The notes under the pieces were generated by a model, which saw only the letters and a program-made list of their open reading frames with translations, was not told where the DNA came from and searched no databases. A stretch of DNA of 64,000 nt from Microbacterium sp. RURRCA19A (lineage in GTDB: Bacteria > Actinomycetota > Actinomycetes > Actinomycetales > Microbacteriaceae), in contig NZ_FTNQ01000004.1 of assembly GCF_900156455.1 (NCBI RefSeq), forward strand, positions 179,518 to 243,517. Direction: 5' to 3'. Below are positions 34,938-43,676 of this stretch, one piece after another; the stretch's first letter is position 1, and each line of letters starts with the position of its first letter. The translations under genes and the position numbers were made by a program.

Positions 34938-36277
34938 TGGCCATCATCACGCCCGAGGCGCCCCCGTCGCGGCCGGACGACGACGAATCCGGCCGTTCCC
35001 GCACCGTGATCCCGGCCCGGCGGGGGACCGTCGGCGAACGGCGCGACCTGCGGACGGTGCCTTTCGGCGATCGGTTCGATCTCATCGGCAGCGCCGCGGC
35101 GGGTATCGCGCTGTCCAGTCTGATGTTCGGCTGGCTCACGCCGATGACGGGCGTCGTCGGCTGGATCGTGCTGTCCTTCATCGGGTTCCTCGGCATCTAC
35201 GCCGTGATGACGGCGATGCGCGCGGACCGGCTCGCGATCAGCGAACGCATCATGACGGCGCTGTTCTACTCGGCGGGCGTGATCCTTCTCGGCGCCCTCG
35301 CGTTCGTCGTGTGCTTCACGCTCGTGCGGGGCTCCTCGGCGTTGATCCACCCCAACTTCTTCGTCGAGACGATGAAGCTGGCCGGGCCGCTCGACCCCCT
35401 CACGATGGGCGGCATCGCGCACGCGATCGTGGGGACCCTCATCCAGATCAGCATCGCGCTGATCATCACCATCCCGCTCGGCGTGACCACCGCGGTCTTC
35501 CTCAACGAGATCGGCGGTCCCTTCGCCCGCTTCGTGCGGACGATCTCGGATGCCATGACGGCGCTGCCCTCGATCGTGGCGGGCTTGTTCGTCTACGCCG
35601 CCGTGGTGACCCTCATCACCAATCAGCGCTCCGGGTTCGCGGCATCCCTCGCCATCAGCGTGATGATGCTGCCCATCATCATCCGCGCGTCCGACGTCGT
35701 CCTGAGGCTCGTGCCCAACAACCTGCGCGAGGCCTCCTACGCGCTGGGGACGAGCCGGTGGAAGACCGTGTGGAGCGTCGTCCTGCCGACCTCGCGCTCG
35801 GGCCTGGTGACCGCGGTGATCCTCGGCACGGCCCGCGGCATCGGTGAGACGTCTCCGGTGCTTCTGACCTCCGGCGTGACGGCCGAGATGAACCTGAACC
35901 CCTTCTCGGGGCCGATGATCTCGTTGCCGCTGCAGGTGTTCGACTTCGTCAAGTCGCCCGAGCCGAACATGATCGCCCGCGGCTTCGGCGCCGCCGCGAC
36001 CCTCGTGCTGCTCGTGCTGACGCTGTTCATCATCGCCCGCCTGATCGGCGGCCGCGGCCCCGGTCAGCTCTCCGACCGCCAGCGTCGCGCGGCGGCCGTC
36101 GCGTCGGCCCGTGACCTGCAGCGGATCAGCGGGGGAGAGAACCTCCCGCCCACGACCCGCGCCGCGCGGAAGGTCCGCCCGCCCAAGGGCAAGCCCCCCA
36201 CCGATCTCGAGTGGCGGCTCGCCGAGCGCGCCCTCCGCAAACGAACCGCCCCACCCTCCGAGGAGAACCCGTCGTGA
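34937..36277 (+). CDS. pstA: Phosphate ABC transporter permease PstA, extended
   Basis: 446 residues against about 290 for a typical PstA. An N-terminal extension of about 100 residues includes two extra hydrophobic stretches. The canonical core follows (IGGPFARFVRTISDAMTALPS, then the coupling helix REASYALGTSRWKTVWSVVLP). A basic cytoplasmic tail of about 70 residues ends the protein. Coupled to pstC by TGATG and to the next gene by GTGA. Channel partner of PstC. Confidence 0.93.
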   Translation: MAIITPEAPPSRPDDDESGRSRTVIPARRGTVGERRDLRTVPFGDRFDLIGSAAAGIALSSLMFGWLTPMTGVVGWIVLSFIGFLGIYAVMTAMRADRLAISERIMTALFYSAGVILLGALAFVVCFTLVRGSSALIHPNFFVETMKLAGPLDPLTMGGIAHAIVGTLIQISIALIITIPLGVTTAVFLNEIGGPFARFVRTISDAMTALPSIVAGLFVYAAVVTLITNQRSGFAASLAISVMMLPIIIRASDVVLRLVPNNLREASYALGTSRWKTVWSVVLPTSRSGLVTAVILGTARGIGETSPVLLTSGVTAEMNLNPFSGPMISLPLQVFDFVKSPEPNMIARGFGAAATLVLLVLTLFIIARLIGGRGPGQLSDRQRRAAAVASARDLQRISGGENLPPTTRAARKVRPPKGKPPTDLEWRLAERALRKRTAPPSEENPS

Positions 36278-37881
36278 AATCCCGTCCCCGCTGGGCCCGC
36301 CTCGCCGCGGTGCTCACGGCCGTCTCCCTCGTCGCGCTGATCCCGCTGCCGGCGCACGCCGACGGGTACGTCCCGATCTCCGGCTCGGGTTCGACGTGGT
36401 CGCAGAACGCGCTCGACCAGTGGCGCAAGAACGTCGCGAGCAACTACGGCATGACCGTGAACTACTCCGGCACGGGTTCCAGCGCCGGTCGCACCGACTT
36501 CCGCAACAGCACGGTCGACTTCGCGATCAGCGAGATCCCCTTCCAGGACAACCCCGAGGACGGGTCGGCGCCCGAGACGACCTTCAGCGACGGCACGCCG
36601 CTGCAGGGCCGGTTCGCGTACATGCCGATCGTCGCCGGTGGCACGTCCCTGATGTACAACCTCAAGATCGGCGGCAAGCGCGTCACCAACCTCCGCCTGT
36701 CCGGCGAGGTGATCGCCAAGATCTTCAGCGGGCAGATCTCCAAGTGGAACGATCCCGCGATCCAGGCCGACAATCCCGCTCTCGCCATGCCCGACCGCGG
36801 CATCACGCCGGTCTACCGCTCCGACGGTTCCGGGACGAGCGCTCAGTTCACCCTCTGGATGTCGAAGCAGTTCGGCAACATCTGGACCCAGGGCATGCGG
36901 TCGCAGTTCCCGCAGGTCAATGCCTCGTTCAAGGGGCAGAACGGCTCGCTCGGCGTCGCGGGGTACGTCAGCCAGGACTACGGCGAGGGTGCCATCACCT
37001 ACGTCGAGTACTCGTACGCGATGAAGTCGGGCTTCCCGGTGGTCAAGGTGCTCAACAAGGCGGGGTACTTCGTCGAGCCGACCTACCAGTCCGTCGCCGT
37101 GGCGCTGATGTCGGCGGCCATCAATCCGGATCTCACGCAGAACCTCGACGGCGTGTACAACAGCGGCGATCCCCGCGCCTACCCGATGTCGAGCTACTCG
37201 TACATGATCGTCCCGACGCAGACGAACAAGCTGTTCACGGCGGAGAAGGGCAAGACCCTCAGCCGGTTCGCGAACTACATGCTGTGCGAGGGGCAGCAGC
37301 AGGCGTCCGCGCTCGGCTATTCGCCCCTGCCGATGAACCTTGTGCAGGCGGGCTCCGAGGTGCTGAAGGCCATCCCCGGCACCGAGGGTCCGGTGGACTT
37401 CAACAAGTGCAACAACCCCACGTTCAAGCCGGGTGACTCACCCGCGAACAATCAGCTCGCCGCATCCGCCCCCAATCCGCCGGACTGCGACAAGCAGGGC
37501 GCGACGCAGTGCGTGGAGGGCACCGGCGGCGCGCAGGAGGCGACACCCGCGACCGGCTCGGGCGGCGTGTCCGGCGGGGCGAACAGCGCCGCCGGAGCGG
37601 CGGGTGCCGGCGCGGCGGCCGGGGCGGCCGGCGCGGCCGCGGGCAGCGCCGATGCGGCGGCCGGGACCGCGTCGGAACCGGTGTACGACGCGAACGGTGT
37701 CCTGGTGTCCGGGGGAGGGGCGGCGGCGAACGCGGCCGTGTCCTCACCGTTCACGCTGGCCGACGACGTGTGGGGGCCACCCCAGTACATGATGCTCGTC
37801 GCCGCGCTGCTCGTGGTGGCGGCGATCGTCATTCCCCCCGTGGTCTCGCGGCGGTCCGGCGCGCGCGCCCCCCGTCGGTGA
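36274..37881 (+). CDS. pstS: Phosphate-binding protein PstS, membrane-anchored
   Basis: 535 residues. Signal peptide, then a PstS domain: ISGSGSTWSQNALDQW, YSGTGSSAGRTDFRNSTVDFAISE, LSGEVIAKIFSGQISKWNDPAI, YRSDGSGTSAQFTLW. After residue 385 comes an Ala/Gly-rich linker and a C-terminal membrane segment (MMLVAALLVVAAIVIPPVV) with a basic tail. It therefore lacks a lipobox and is anchored by its C-terminus, unlike the standard actinobacterial lipoprotein PstS. GTG start overlaps the pstA stop. Confidence 0.92.
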   Translation: MKSRPRWARLAAVLTAVSLVALIPLPAHADGYVPISGSGSTWSQNALDQWRKNVASNYGMTVNYSGTGSSAGRTDFRNSTVDFAISEIPFQDNPEDGSAPETTFSDGTPLQGRFAYMPIVAGGTSLMYNLKIGGKRVTNLRLSGEVIAKIFSGQISKWNDPAIQADNPALAMPDRGITPVYRSDGSGTSAQFTLWMSKQFGNIWTQGMRSQFPQVNASFKGQNGSLGVAGYVSQDYGEGAITYVEYSYAMKSGFPVVKVLNKAGYFVEPTYQSVAVALMSAAINPDLTQNLDGVYNSGDPRAYPMSSYSYMIVPTQTNKLFTAEKGKTLSRFANYMLCEGQQQASALGYSPLPMNLVQAGSEVLKAIPGTEGPVDFNKCNNPTFKPGDSPANNQLAASAPNPPDCDKQGATQCVEGTGGAQEATPATGSGGVSGGANSAAGAAGAGAAAGAAGAAAGSADAAAGTASEPVYDANGVLVSGGGAAANAAVSSPFTLADDVWGPPQYMMLVAALLVVAAIVIPPVVSRRSGARAPRR

Positions 37882-37941
37882 CTCCGGCGCTCGCAGCGTT
37901 CGCGTCTGGAGCACACCGCATCGGCATCTCGTTGTGGGCAC

Positions 37942-37963
37942 GTTCATCCCGACGTCACCCGCG
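37942..37963 (+). promoter_or_regulatory. PHO-box-like direct repeat before the large exported protein
   Basis: GTTCATCCCGA (37942-37952) and CGTCACCCGCG (37953-37963) are adjacent 11-nt units sharing a TCAYCC core. They lie in the 137-bp gap between pstS and the next gene, the first real gap in the operon. Confidence 0.45.
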
Positions 37964-38018
37964 CACTTTTAGCTCATCGAAGGTGTCCAGCCACCCGCAG
38001 ATCCAAAGGACTTCACCC

Positions 38019-40649
38019 GTGTCTGACTTCCGTGAGCGCAGCGACGCCGAGGGCTCCGCGACGCCGTCGCGACGCCGCCGCCGTGTCGGCCGCGCGCAGA
38101 GCGACGCAGCGACCCGGAGCGCTCGGCGCGCCGTCCTGCCCCTCGCGGCGGGGCTCGTCGCCGGGGTGACGGTGTTCGCGCTGGTGTCCGGCGGCATCGT
38201 GACGGGCGGGCAGTCCGCCGCCGCCGCATCCTCGTCCGAGGTGACCGTGACGGCGAAGCAGCAGGATGCCGCGGTGGACACGGCCCCGATGCCGGACCTG
38301 TCCGTCACCGTGTCGCAGACGCGGGGGCTGGTCGCGCAGGGCATCCGTCTCGACTGGACCGGCGGCAAGAAGTCCACCGCACCTTCGGCCGGCGGCAACG
38401 GCGGCGAGAACTTCCTGCAGGTGTTCATGTGCTGGGGCGACGACCCCGCGAACGCGCAGCGCCCGGACCGGACGACGTGCCAGTACGGCGGGGCGGGCAG
38501 CGTCGGGGCGACCCGTGACGCCTACCGCAACTACGCCTCGATCGACGAGGTGCCCGCGGCCGACGTCGAGTACACCGCTCCCGGGTCCTTCATCTTCCCG
38601 CCCTACACCTCGATCCCGTTCATCGCGCGCGACGGCACCCGTGTCGACTCGATCAAGCGCGACGCGACGACCGGCAAGAAGACGATCGATTCGTCCGTCG
38701 ACGTCAACGCCAACCAGTTCTTCACCTCCTACACGACCAACGAGATCCCCTGGGTCGGCTCGGGCGACGACGGGAAGGGGTCCGTCACGTTCGAGGTGCA
38801 GACGGCGGTCCAGTCCAACGGCCTGGGCTGCGGAAACCCCGTCACCACTTCGGGCGTCACGGTCGGCGCGTCGTGCTGGCTCGTCATCCTCCCGCGCGGG
38901 ACGTCCGACAACGGGTCGACGAACATCACCCAGTCCGGCCTGTTCGCCGACTCCTGGCAGCACGCGCTGTCGGTGAAGCTGGACTTCGCCCCCGTCGGGA
39001 CGGGATGCGCGATCGGTCAGACCGAGCGACAGGTGGCCGGCAGCGAGCTCGCCGCGCTCGCGGTCGCGTCGTGGCAGCCGGTGGTCTGCAACCAGAAGGG
39101 CGGGTCGGTCTACTCCCTCATCACCAGCGCCGAGGCCGATGCCCTGCTCGCGGCCTCCAAGAACGCCCAGGCGCCCCTCGCGCTCACCAGCTACGCGCTG
39201 TCGACCGAGGGCAAGGACCCTCTCACCTACGCCCCCGTCGCGCTCAGCGGGGTGGTCGTCTCGGTCGCGATCGACCGGCTGCCCAACCCGAACGACAAGA
39301 CGGTCCCGCAGGAGTGGAAGGACAAGGCGCGCACTCCGTTCAGCCGCGTCAACCTCACGCCCCGGCTGCTCGCCAAGCTGCTCAGCTACTCGTACCGCTC
39401 GTCCATCCCGACCGGGGCGGACCAGAGCTACCTGACGGGGACGAACGAGTACAACATCACGCGCGATCCGGACTTCCTCGCCGTCAACGACCCCGAGTGG
39501 AAGGCCCAGGACCTGCAGGGCGCCGCCATCGCGGACGTCATCGTCCCGCAGGGGCGATCGGATGCCGCCCGCGCGGTGTGGAGGTACATCTCCTCCGATC
39601 GGGACGCGATGGATTTCCTGGCGAGCAAGCCGGACCCGTGGGGCATGGTCGTGAACCCGTGGTACTCCACGAACGCGGACGTGAACCCGACCAAGGTCGC
39701 CTTCTCGCTCGATCGGGACGACTTCCCCAAGGCCGACCCGGTGGAGGTCGTCCCGGCCAACCAGGCGCCCATCAACCTCGTGACCTGGCGCCCCTACGCC
39801 AACGACCTCTCCGCGATCGCGTACCTGACGCTGCGCGGAGACGGTCAGGGCCCCGGGCAGTGGGACCCGAACTCCATCCCGCCCAAGTACGGCAAGAACC
39901 CGCGCATGCTCCCGGGGAGCCAGCGTCTGCTCGGTCTGACCAGTGCGGCCGCCGCCGCGCGGTTCCAGGTGGTCACGGCGTCGCTGCGGAACCCCGCCGG
40001 CGAGTACACCACTCCGACCAGCGCCGCGATGCGCGCCGCCGCCGACGTCATGACGCCGGCCGGCGCGGGGGATCGCGTCGTCGCGTTCGATCCGACCTCG
40101 TCAGTGGCCGCCGGCGCACGGGACGCGTACCCGCTCACCATGCCGGTGTACGCGGCGACGAACGCCACCGCGACCGATCCCACCCTGCGCGCCGCGTACG
40201 CGGACCTCGTGCGGTTCGCGGTCGGGACCCAGGCCCAGACCCCCGGAACGGCGGTGGGAGAGCTGCCCGACGGCTACGTCGCGCTCCCGACGGCATGGAT
40301 CGAACAGGCGAAGGAGGCGGCGGACGTCATGCAGAACGGCCCGAAGCCGGCGTCGTCCCCCGCGCCGTCGTCCGGTGGCTCCTACATCCCCTCGCAGCAG
40401 ACCGCTGCGTCCGCGGGCAGCGCCTCGTCGAGCTCGTCCGGTGCGGCCTCCGCCCCCGTCGCCCCGGCGGCGGATGCCTCCCCGGCCGCCGCGACCGGCG
40501 CGTCCAGCGCCGCCCTCGCCGGGGGCAAGACCCCCGACGACCCCGACGGCGGTGCCATCGGCGCCGCCCTGCCCATCAGCGTGCTGGCCGGTCTCGCCAG
40601 CGCCGTCGGTGTGCCCCTGATCACCCGTCTGAGAAGACGGGTCACCTGA
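38019..40649 (+). CDS. Large exported, membrane-anchored protein with PstS-like section
   Basis: 876 residues from the GTG at 38019, with AAAGGA 8 nt before it. A basic N-terminus (SRRRRRVGRAQ) precedes a signal-anchor segment (VLPLAAGLVAGVTVFALVSGG). A long extracellular body follows. Its C-terminal half resembles phosphate-binding proteins (LTPRLLAKLLSYSYRSS parallels the KIFSG motif of PstS; DRVVAFDPTSS, DPTLRAAYADLVRFAVGTQ). The N-terminal half (VQAQGIRLDW-like strands, MCWGDDPANAQRPDRTTCQYG) is not recognised and contains paired cysteines. A Ser/Ala-rich stalk and C-terminal membrane segment end it. A GAGA-loop hairpin (40623-40642) overlaps its last codons. Confidence 0.75.
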   Translation: MSDFRERSDAEGSATPSRRRRRVGRAQSDAATRSARRAVLPLAAGLVAGVTVFALVSGGIVTGGQSAAAASSSEVTVTAKQQDAAVDTAPMPDLSVTVSQTRGLVAQGIRLDWTGGKKSTAPSAGGNGGENFLQVFMCWGDDPANAQRPDRTTCQYGGAGSVGATRDAYRNYASIDEVPAADVEYTAPGSFIFPPYTSIPFIARDGTRVDSIKRDATTGKKTIDSSVDVNANQFFTSYTTNEIPWVGSGDDGKGSVTFEVQTAVQSNGLGCGNPVTTSGVTVGASCWLVILPRGTSDNGSTNITQSGLFADSWQHALSVKLDFAPVGTGCAIGQTERQVAGSELAALAVASWQPVVCNQKGGSVYSLITSAEADALLAASKNAQAPLALTSYALSTEGKDPLTYAPVALSGVVVSVAIDRLPNPNDKTVPQEWKDKARTPFSRVNLTPRLLAKLLSYSYRSSIPTGADQSYLTGTNEYNITRDPDFLAVNDPEWKAQDLQGAAIADVIVPQGRSDAARAVWRYISSDRDAMDFLASKPDPWGMVVNPWYSTNADVNPTKVAFSLDRDDFPKADPVEVVPANQAPINLVTWRPYANDLSAIAYLTLRGDGQGPGQWDPNSIPPKYGKNPRMLPGSQRLLGLTSAAAAARFQVVTASLRNPAGEYTTPTSAAMRAAADVMTPAGAGDRVVAFDPTSSVAAGARDAYPLTMPVYAATNATATDPTLRAAYADLVRFAVGTQAQTPGTAVGELPDGYVALPTAWIEQAKEAADVMQNGPKPASSPAPSSGGSYIPSQQTAASAGSASSSSSGAASAPVAPAADASPAAATGASSAALAGGKTPDDPDGGAIGAALPISVLAGLASAVGVPLITRLRRRVT

Positions 40650-40711
40650 AGCCTGCACCAGCCGGCTTCTTCGCAGCACCCACCCTCTGCACCCGAAAAA
40701 GACAGGAAGAA

Positions 40712-41878
40712 ATGAAGCTCAAGCGAATCGTCGCGTTCGGCGCGGCTGTTGGTGTCGCCCTTGCCGGCGCCGGCATGGCGTCGGCGGCCAACGCCGACCC
40801 GATCACCGACGGTTACTCGATCGTCGGCTCCGACACCCTGCAGGACGCCGTCAGCGCCCTCGCCAACGGCACCACCATCTCCGGCGCGTCGGTGAAGGTG
40901 TCCGGCAACGGCAAGTCGCTGGCATCCTGGGATGCCTTCACGCTCGGCGTCGCCGGCGGTGTCGGCAGCATCCAGACGAAGGCCTTCGGCCCCGTCTTCG
41001 ACCGCCCGAACGGCTCGGGCGCCGGTCGCAACGCCCTCATCGCCTCCATCGGCGGTGTGAGCGGCTCGGCCTTCACCTACAACAGCGTCAACGTGAAGGA
41101 CCAGGTCGACTTCGCCCGCAGCTCGTCGATCGGTGGCACCGCCGGCACGCTCCTGACCTACGTTCCGTTCGGCCAGGACGCCATCGGCTACGCCTTCAAG
41201 CTCGGCAACGCCACCGGCGGCGCCAACGCGGCGGCGGCGACCAACGCGATCAACGACCTGACGAAGGACCAGCTGACCAGCATCTACTCGGCGACCTCGG
41301 GCTCGTCGGCGAGTGCGGTCCTGTCCGGCACCGGCTTCACGCTCAAGCCGCTCGGCCTCCAGTCGAGCTCGGGCACGTGGACCACCTTCCTCGGCAAGAT
41401 CGGCCTCAGCACCACCACGCTCGGTGCCGCGGTCGACACGCGCAACAACTCGATCCCCGAGAACGACGGTCGTGTCCTCACGCCCGGCGACAACGAGATC
41501 CAGATCATCCCGCTCTCCGTCGCCAACTACATCGGTCAGTCCAACGGCGCGGCGCGCATCAACACCTTCTCGGGTGTCTCGGTGGGTGCCATCGGTGGCG
41601 TGGCCGCCTTCACGGGCACCGCTCCGTCGCTCGTCCCCAGCACGAGCTACTACAACAGCGCCGACTGGGGCCGCACGGTCTACATCGTGGTCCCGACCGC
41701 CAAGATCACCTCGGACAACGCGGCGTACGACGCCGGTGTCGCCGCTCTGGTCAACTCCTCCTCCACCTCGAGCCTCACCTACTGGGGCGCCTCGGGCTCG
41801 CCGACCACGACGAAGGCCGTCAAGGCCAAGTTCGGTTTCGGCGCTCCCACCGGCACCGTCGTCACCCGCAACAACTGA
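40712..41878 (+). CDS. Secreted PstS-like substrate-binding protein
   Basis: 388 residues. Cleavable signal peptide (MKLKRIVAFGAAVGVALAGA, cut near ANA-DP). PstS-like features: YSIVGSDTLQDAVSALAN at the mature N-terminus, VDFARSSSI, LTKDQLTSIYSAT and IIPLSVANYIGQSNG. There is no lipobox and no membrane anchor, so it is released or held at the surface by partners. ATG at 40712 with AGGAAG upstream. Third protein with a PstS-like domain in this cluster; ligand not proven. Confidence 0.8.
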   Translation: MKLKRIVAFGAAVGVALAGAGMASAANADPITDGYSIVGSDTLQDAVSALANGTTISGASVKVSGNGKSLASWDAFTLGVAGGVGSIQTKAFGPVFDRPNGSGAGRNALIASIGGVSGSAFTYNSVNVKDQVDFARSSSIGGTAGTLLTYVPFGQDAIGYAFKLGNATGGANAAAATNAINDLTKDQLTSIYSATSGSSASAVLSGTGFTLKPLGLQSSSGTWTTFLGKIGLSTTTLGAAVDTRNNSIPENDGRVLTPGDNEIQIIPLSVANYIGQSNGAARINTFSGVSVGAIGGVAAFTGTAPSLVPSTSYYNSADWGRTVYIVVPTAKITSDNAAYDAGVAALVNSSSTSSLTYWGASGSPTTTKAVKAKFGFGAPTGTVVTRNN

Positions 41879-41910
41879 TCCCGACAAACGAGAAACGGAC
41901 ACGAACTCAC

Positions 41911-43506
41911 ATGAAGCTCTCGCTCGCGAAGCGCGGCATCCTCGGCCTCGGTGCCGTGGTGACCGCCGCCGCGCTGTCGATCGTCCCCGCCGCCACGGCG
42001 TCGGCCGCGATCGTCCCGACGGTGGGCTCCGCCCACCCGGTCTACCTGCTCTCGGACCTCGACGGCACCCAGATCCCCGCCGGCACGGTGCTCGGCTGGA
42101 ACGACTCGGCGCTGTTCTCGCCGGACCCCAGCGATGAGGACTACAACAGCGTCTTCACGGTTCCGGAGAACACCGGCCAGGTCCGCAAGTTCCTCTCGCC
42201 GCGCGGCCAGGAGGCCAACGTCAACGCGTGGAACGCCTACGGCCCCCTGGGGCTGACGCCCAGCGGCATCCTGCTCCCGAACGCCATGCCCAGCGGCAAC
42301 ACCAGCGCCGGCCTCGGCTCGCCCTCGGGCAGCTCCGCGGTCGCGCAGGCCGGTGGCGACTACTCGCTCGGTATCGCGTTCTTCAACGGCAACCAGGTGC
42401 TCGAGGTCGACTTCGTCTACATCACGGTCACGGCCAACGCCAAGCCCGAGCTGGCGACCTGGACCTTCGCGACGCCGACCGCGCCCGCGACGGCTCCGTC
42501 GATCACCACCACGGCGCTGAACGCCGCGACGGTCGGCACCGCGTTCTCGCAGACGCTCGCCGCGACCGGCACCGCGCCGATCACCTGGTCGGTCAAGTCG
42601 GGGACGGCGCTTCCCGCCGGCCTCGCGCTCGACGCCTCCACCGGTGTCGTCTCGGGCACGCCCACCACGGCGGGCGCCTACAGCGTCACGATCGTCGCGA
42701 GCAACGGCACCGCGCCCGACGCCGAAGCGACCTTCAGCGGCACCGTCGCGGCTCCGGCCCCGACCGCCCCGACCAAGCCGGCCGGCTCGGACGCCCACAA
42801 CGTGACGATCGCCGCCCCCGCCAAGGGCGACACGACCGTCACGGTTCCCGCCGGCATCGCCAACGCCAACAAGACCCTGACGGCGTGGGCCTGGTCCGAC
42901 CCGACCAACCTCGGCACGGTGACGACCGACGCCGACGGCAACGCCGTCGTCGACATCACGAGCCTCCCCGCCGGTGACCACACCGTCGCCCTCACCCTCC
43001 CGGGTGACGGCACGTTCGCCGTCCAGGCGTGGGGCACGTTCACGAAGGTCTCCGCTGCCGGTGACACCCTCACCGACTCGGTCGACCTGACCGCCGCCGT
43101 GACCGCGAGCGACCTGTGGTCGCTCAACGCCGAGGCCACCAAGGTCGACTTCGGCAACGTCGCGCGCAACGCGAGCGTCACCAAGAAGCTCGGCAAGGTC
43201 ACCGTCGTCGACGACCGCAACGTCCTCAAGGGCTGGAACCTCACCGCTGCGGTGAGCGACTTCACGAACGCCACGAACGACGTCATCCCGTCCTCCGCCC
43301 TCACCGTGGTGCCCGGCTTCTACGCCGGCTACACCCCGCTGGCCGGCATCACGACGGGGACCGGCTCGCAGCTGGCGACCTCGTCGGCGGTCTCGACGCT
43401 CACCTCTGGTGCGCTCTTCGACGCCGACCTCACCTTCCAGGCTCCGAAGGACGCCCAGACCGGTGACTACAAGTCGACGCTGACCATCACGCTCGCCTCC
43501 AAGTGA
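41911..43506 (+). CDS. Secreted Ig-like surface protein with WxL-like C-terminus
   Basis: 531 residues. Signal peptide (MKLSLAKRGILGLGAV...), an unrecognised N-terminal domain, a cadherin-like putative Ig domain (TWSVKSGTALPAGLALDAST-type pattern near 200-260), a second beta-rich domain, and a C-terminal domain with VVDDRNVLKGWNLTAAVSDF and a final strand LTFQAPKDAQTGDYKSTLTI. This resembles WxL domains: the proximal W-x-L is present (WNL), while the distal Trp is replaced (TIT L). WxL domains bind the cell wall non-covalently together with DUF916 proteins, one of which is encoded next. Confidence 0.72.
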   Translation: MKLSLAKRGILGLGAVVTAAALSIVPAATASAAIVPTVGSAHPVYLLSDLDGTQIPAGTVLGWNDSALFSPDPSDEDYNSVFTVPENTGQVRKFLSPRGQEANVNAWNAYGPLGLTPSGILLPNAMPSGNTSAGLGSPSGSSAVAQAGGDYSLGIAFFNGNQVLEVDFVYITVTANAKPELATWTFATPTAPATAPSITTTALNAATVGTAFSQTLAATGTAPITWSVKSGTALPAGLALDASTGVVSGTPTTAGAYSVTIVASNGTAPDAEATFSGTVAAPAPTAPTKPAGSDAHNVTIAAPAKGDTTVTVPAGIANANKTLTAWAWSDPTNLGTVTTDADGNAVVDITSLPAGDHTVALTLPGDGTFAVQAWGTFTKVSAAGDTLTDSVDLTAAVTASDLWSLNAEATKVDFGNVARNASVTKKLGKVTVVDDRNVLKGWNLTAAVSDFTNATNDVIPSSALTVVPGFYAGYTPLAGITTGTGSQLATSSAVSTLTSGALFDADLTFQAPKDAQTGDYKSTLTITLASK

Positions 43507-43537
43507 GCTGACGGTCGCTTCGACCCGCTGTAAGCCC

Positions 43538-43570
43538 GTGTGGGGGGATCGGTCTCCGATCTCCCCACAC
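43538..43570 (+). terminator. Hairpin terminator after the surface-protein gene
   Basis: Arms 43538-43552 and 43556-43570 form a 15-bp stem with one G-T wobble and a 3-nt loop. It sits 31 nt after the stop codon. No T-run follows. Probably limits read-through into the DUF916-like genes. Confidence 0.7.
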
Positions 43571-43616
43571 GGTGCGTTCGGTTCGCGGCCGCGCCGATAC
43601 GCCTCCGATCCCCTCG

Positions 43617-43638
43617 GATCAGCCCTCGTTCACCCGCG
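43617..43638 (+). promoter_or_regulatory. PHO-box-like direct repeat before the DUF916-like gene
   Basis: GATCAGCCCTC (43617-43627) and GTTCACCCGCG (43628-43638) are adjacent 11-nt units agreeing at six of the first eight positions. They lie 39 nt before the GTG at 43677. Confidence 0.4.
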
Positions 43639-43676
43639 CGACATGCCTACGTCGCCGCAGTCTGCGGAGATATACC

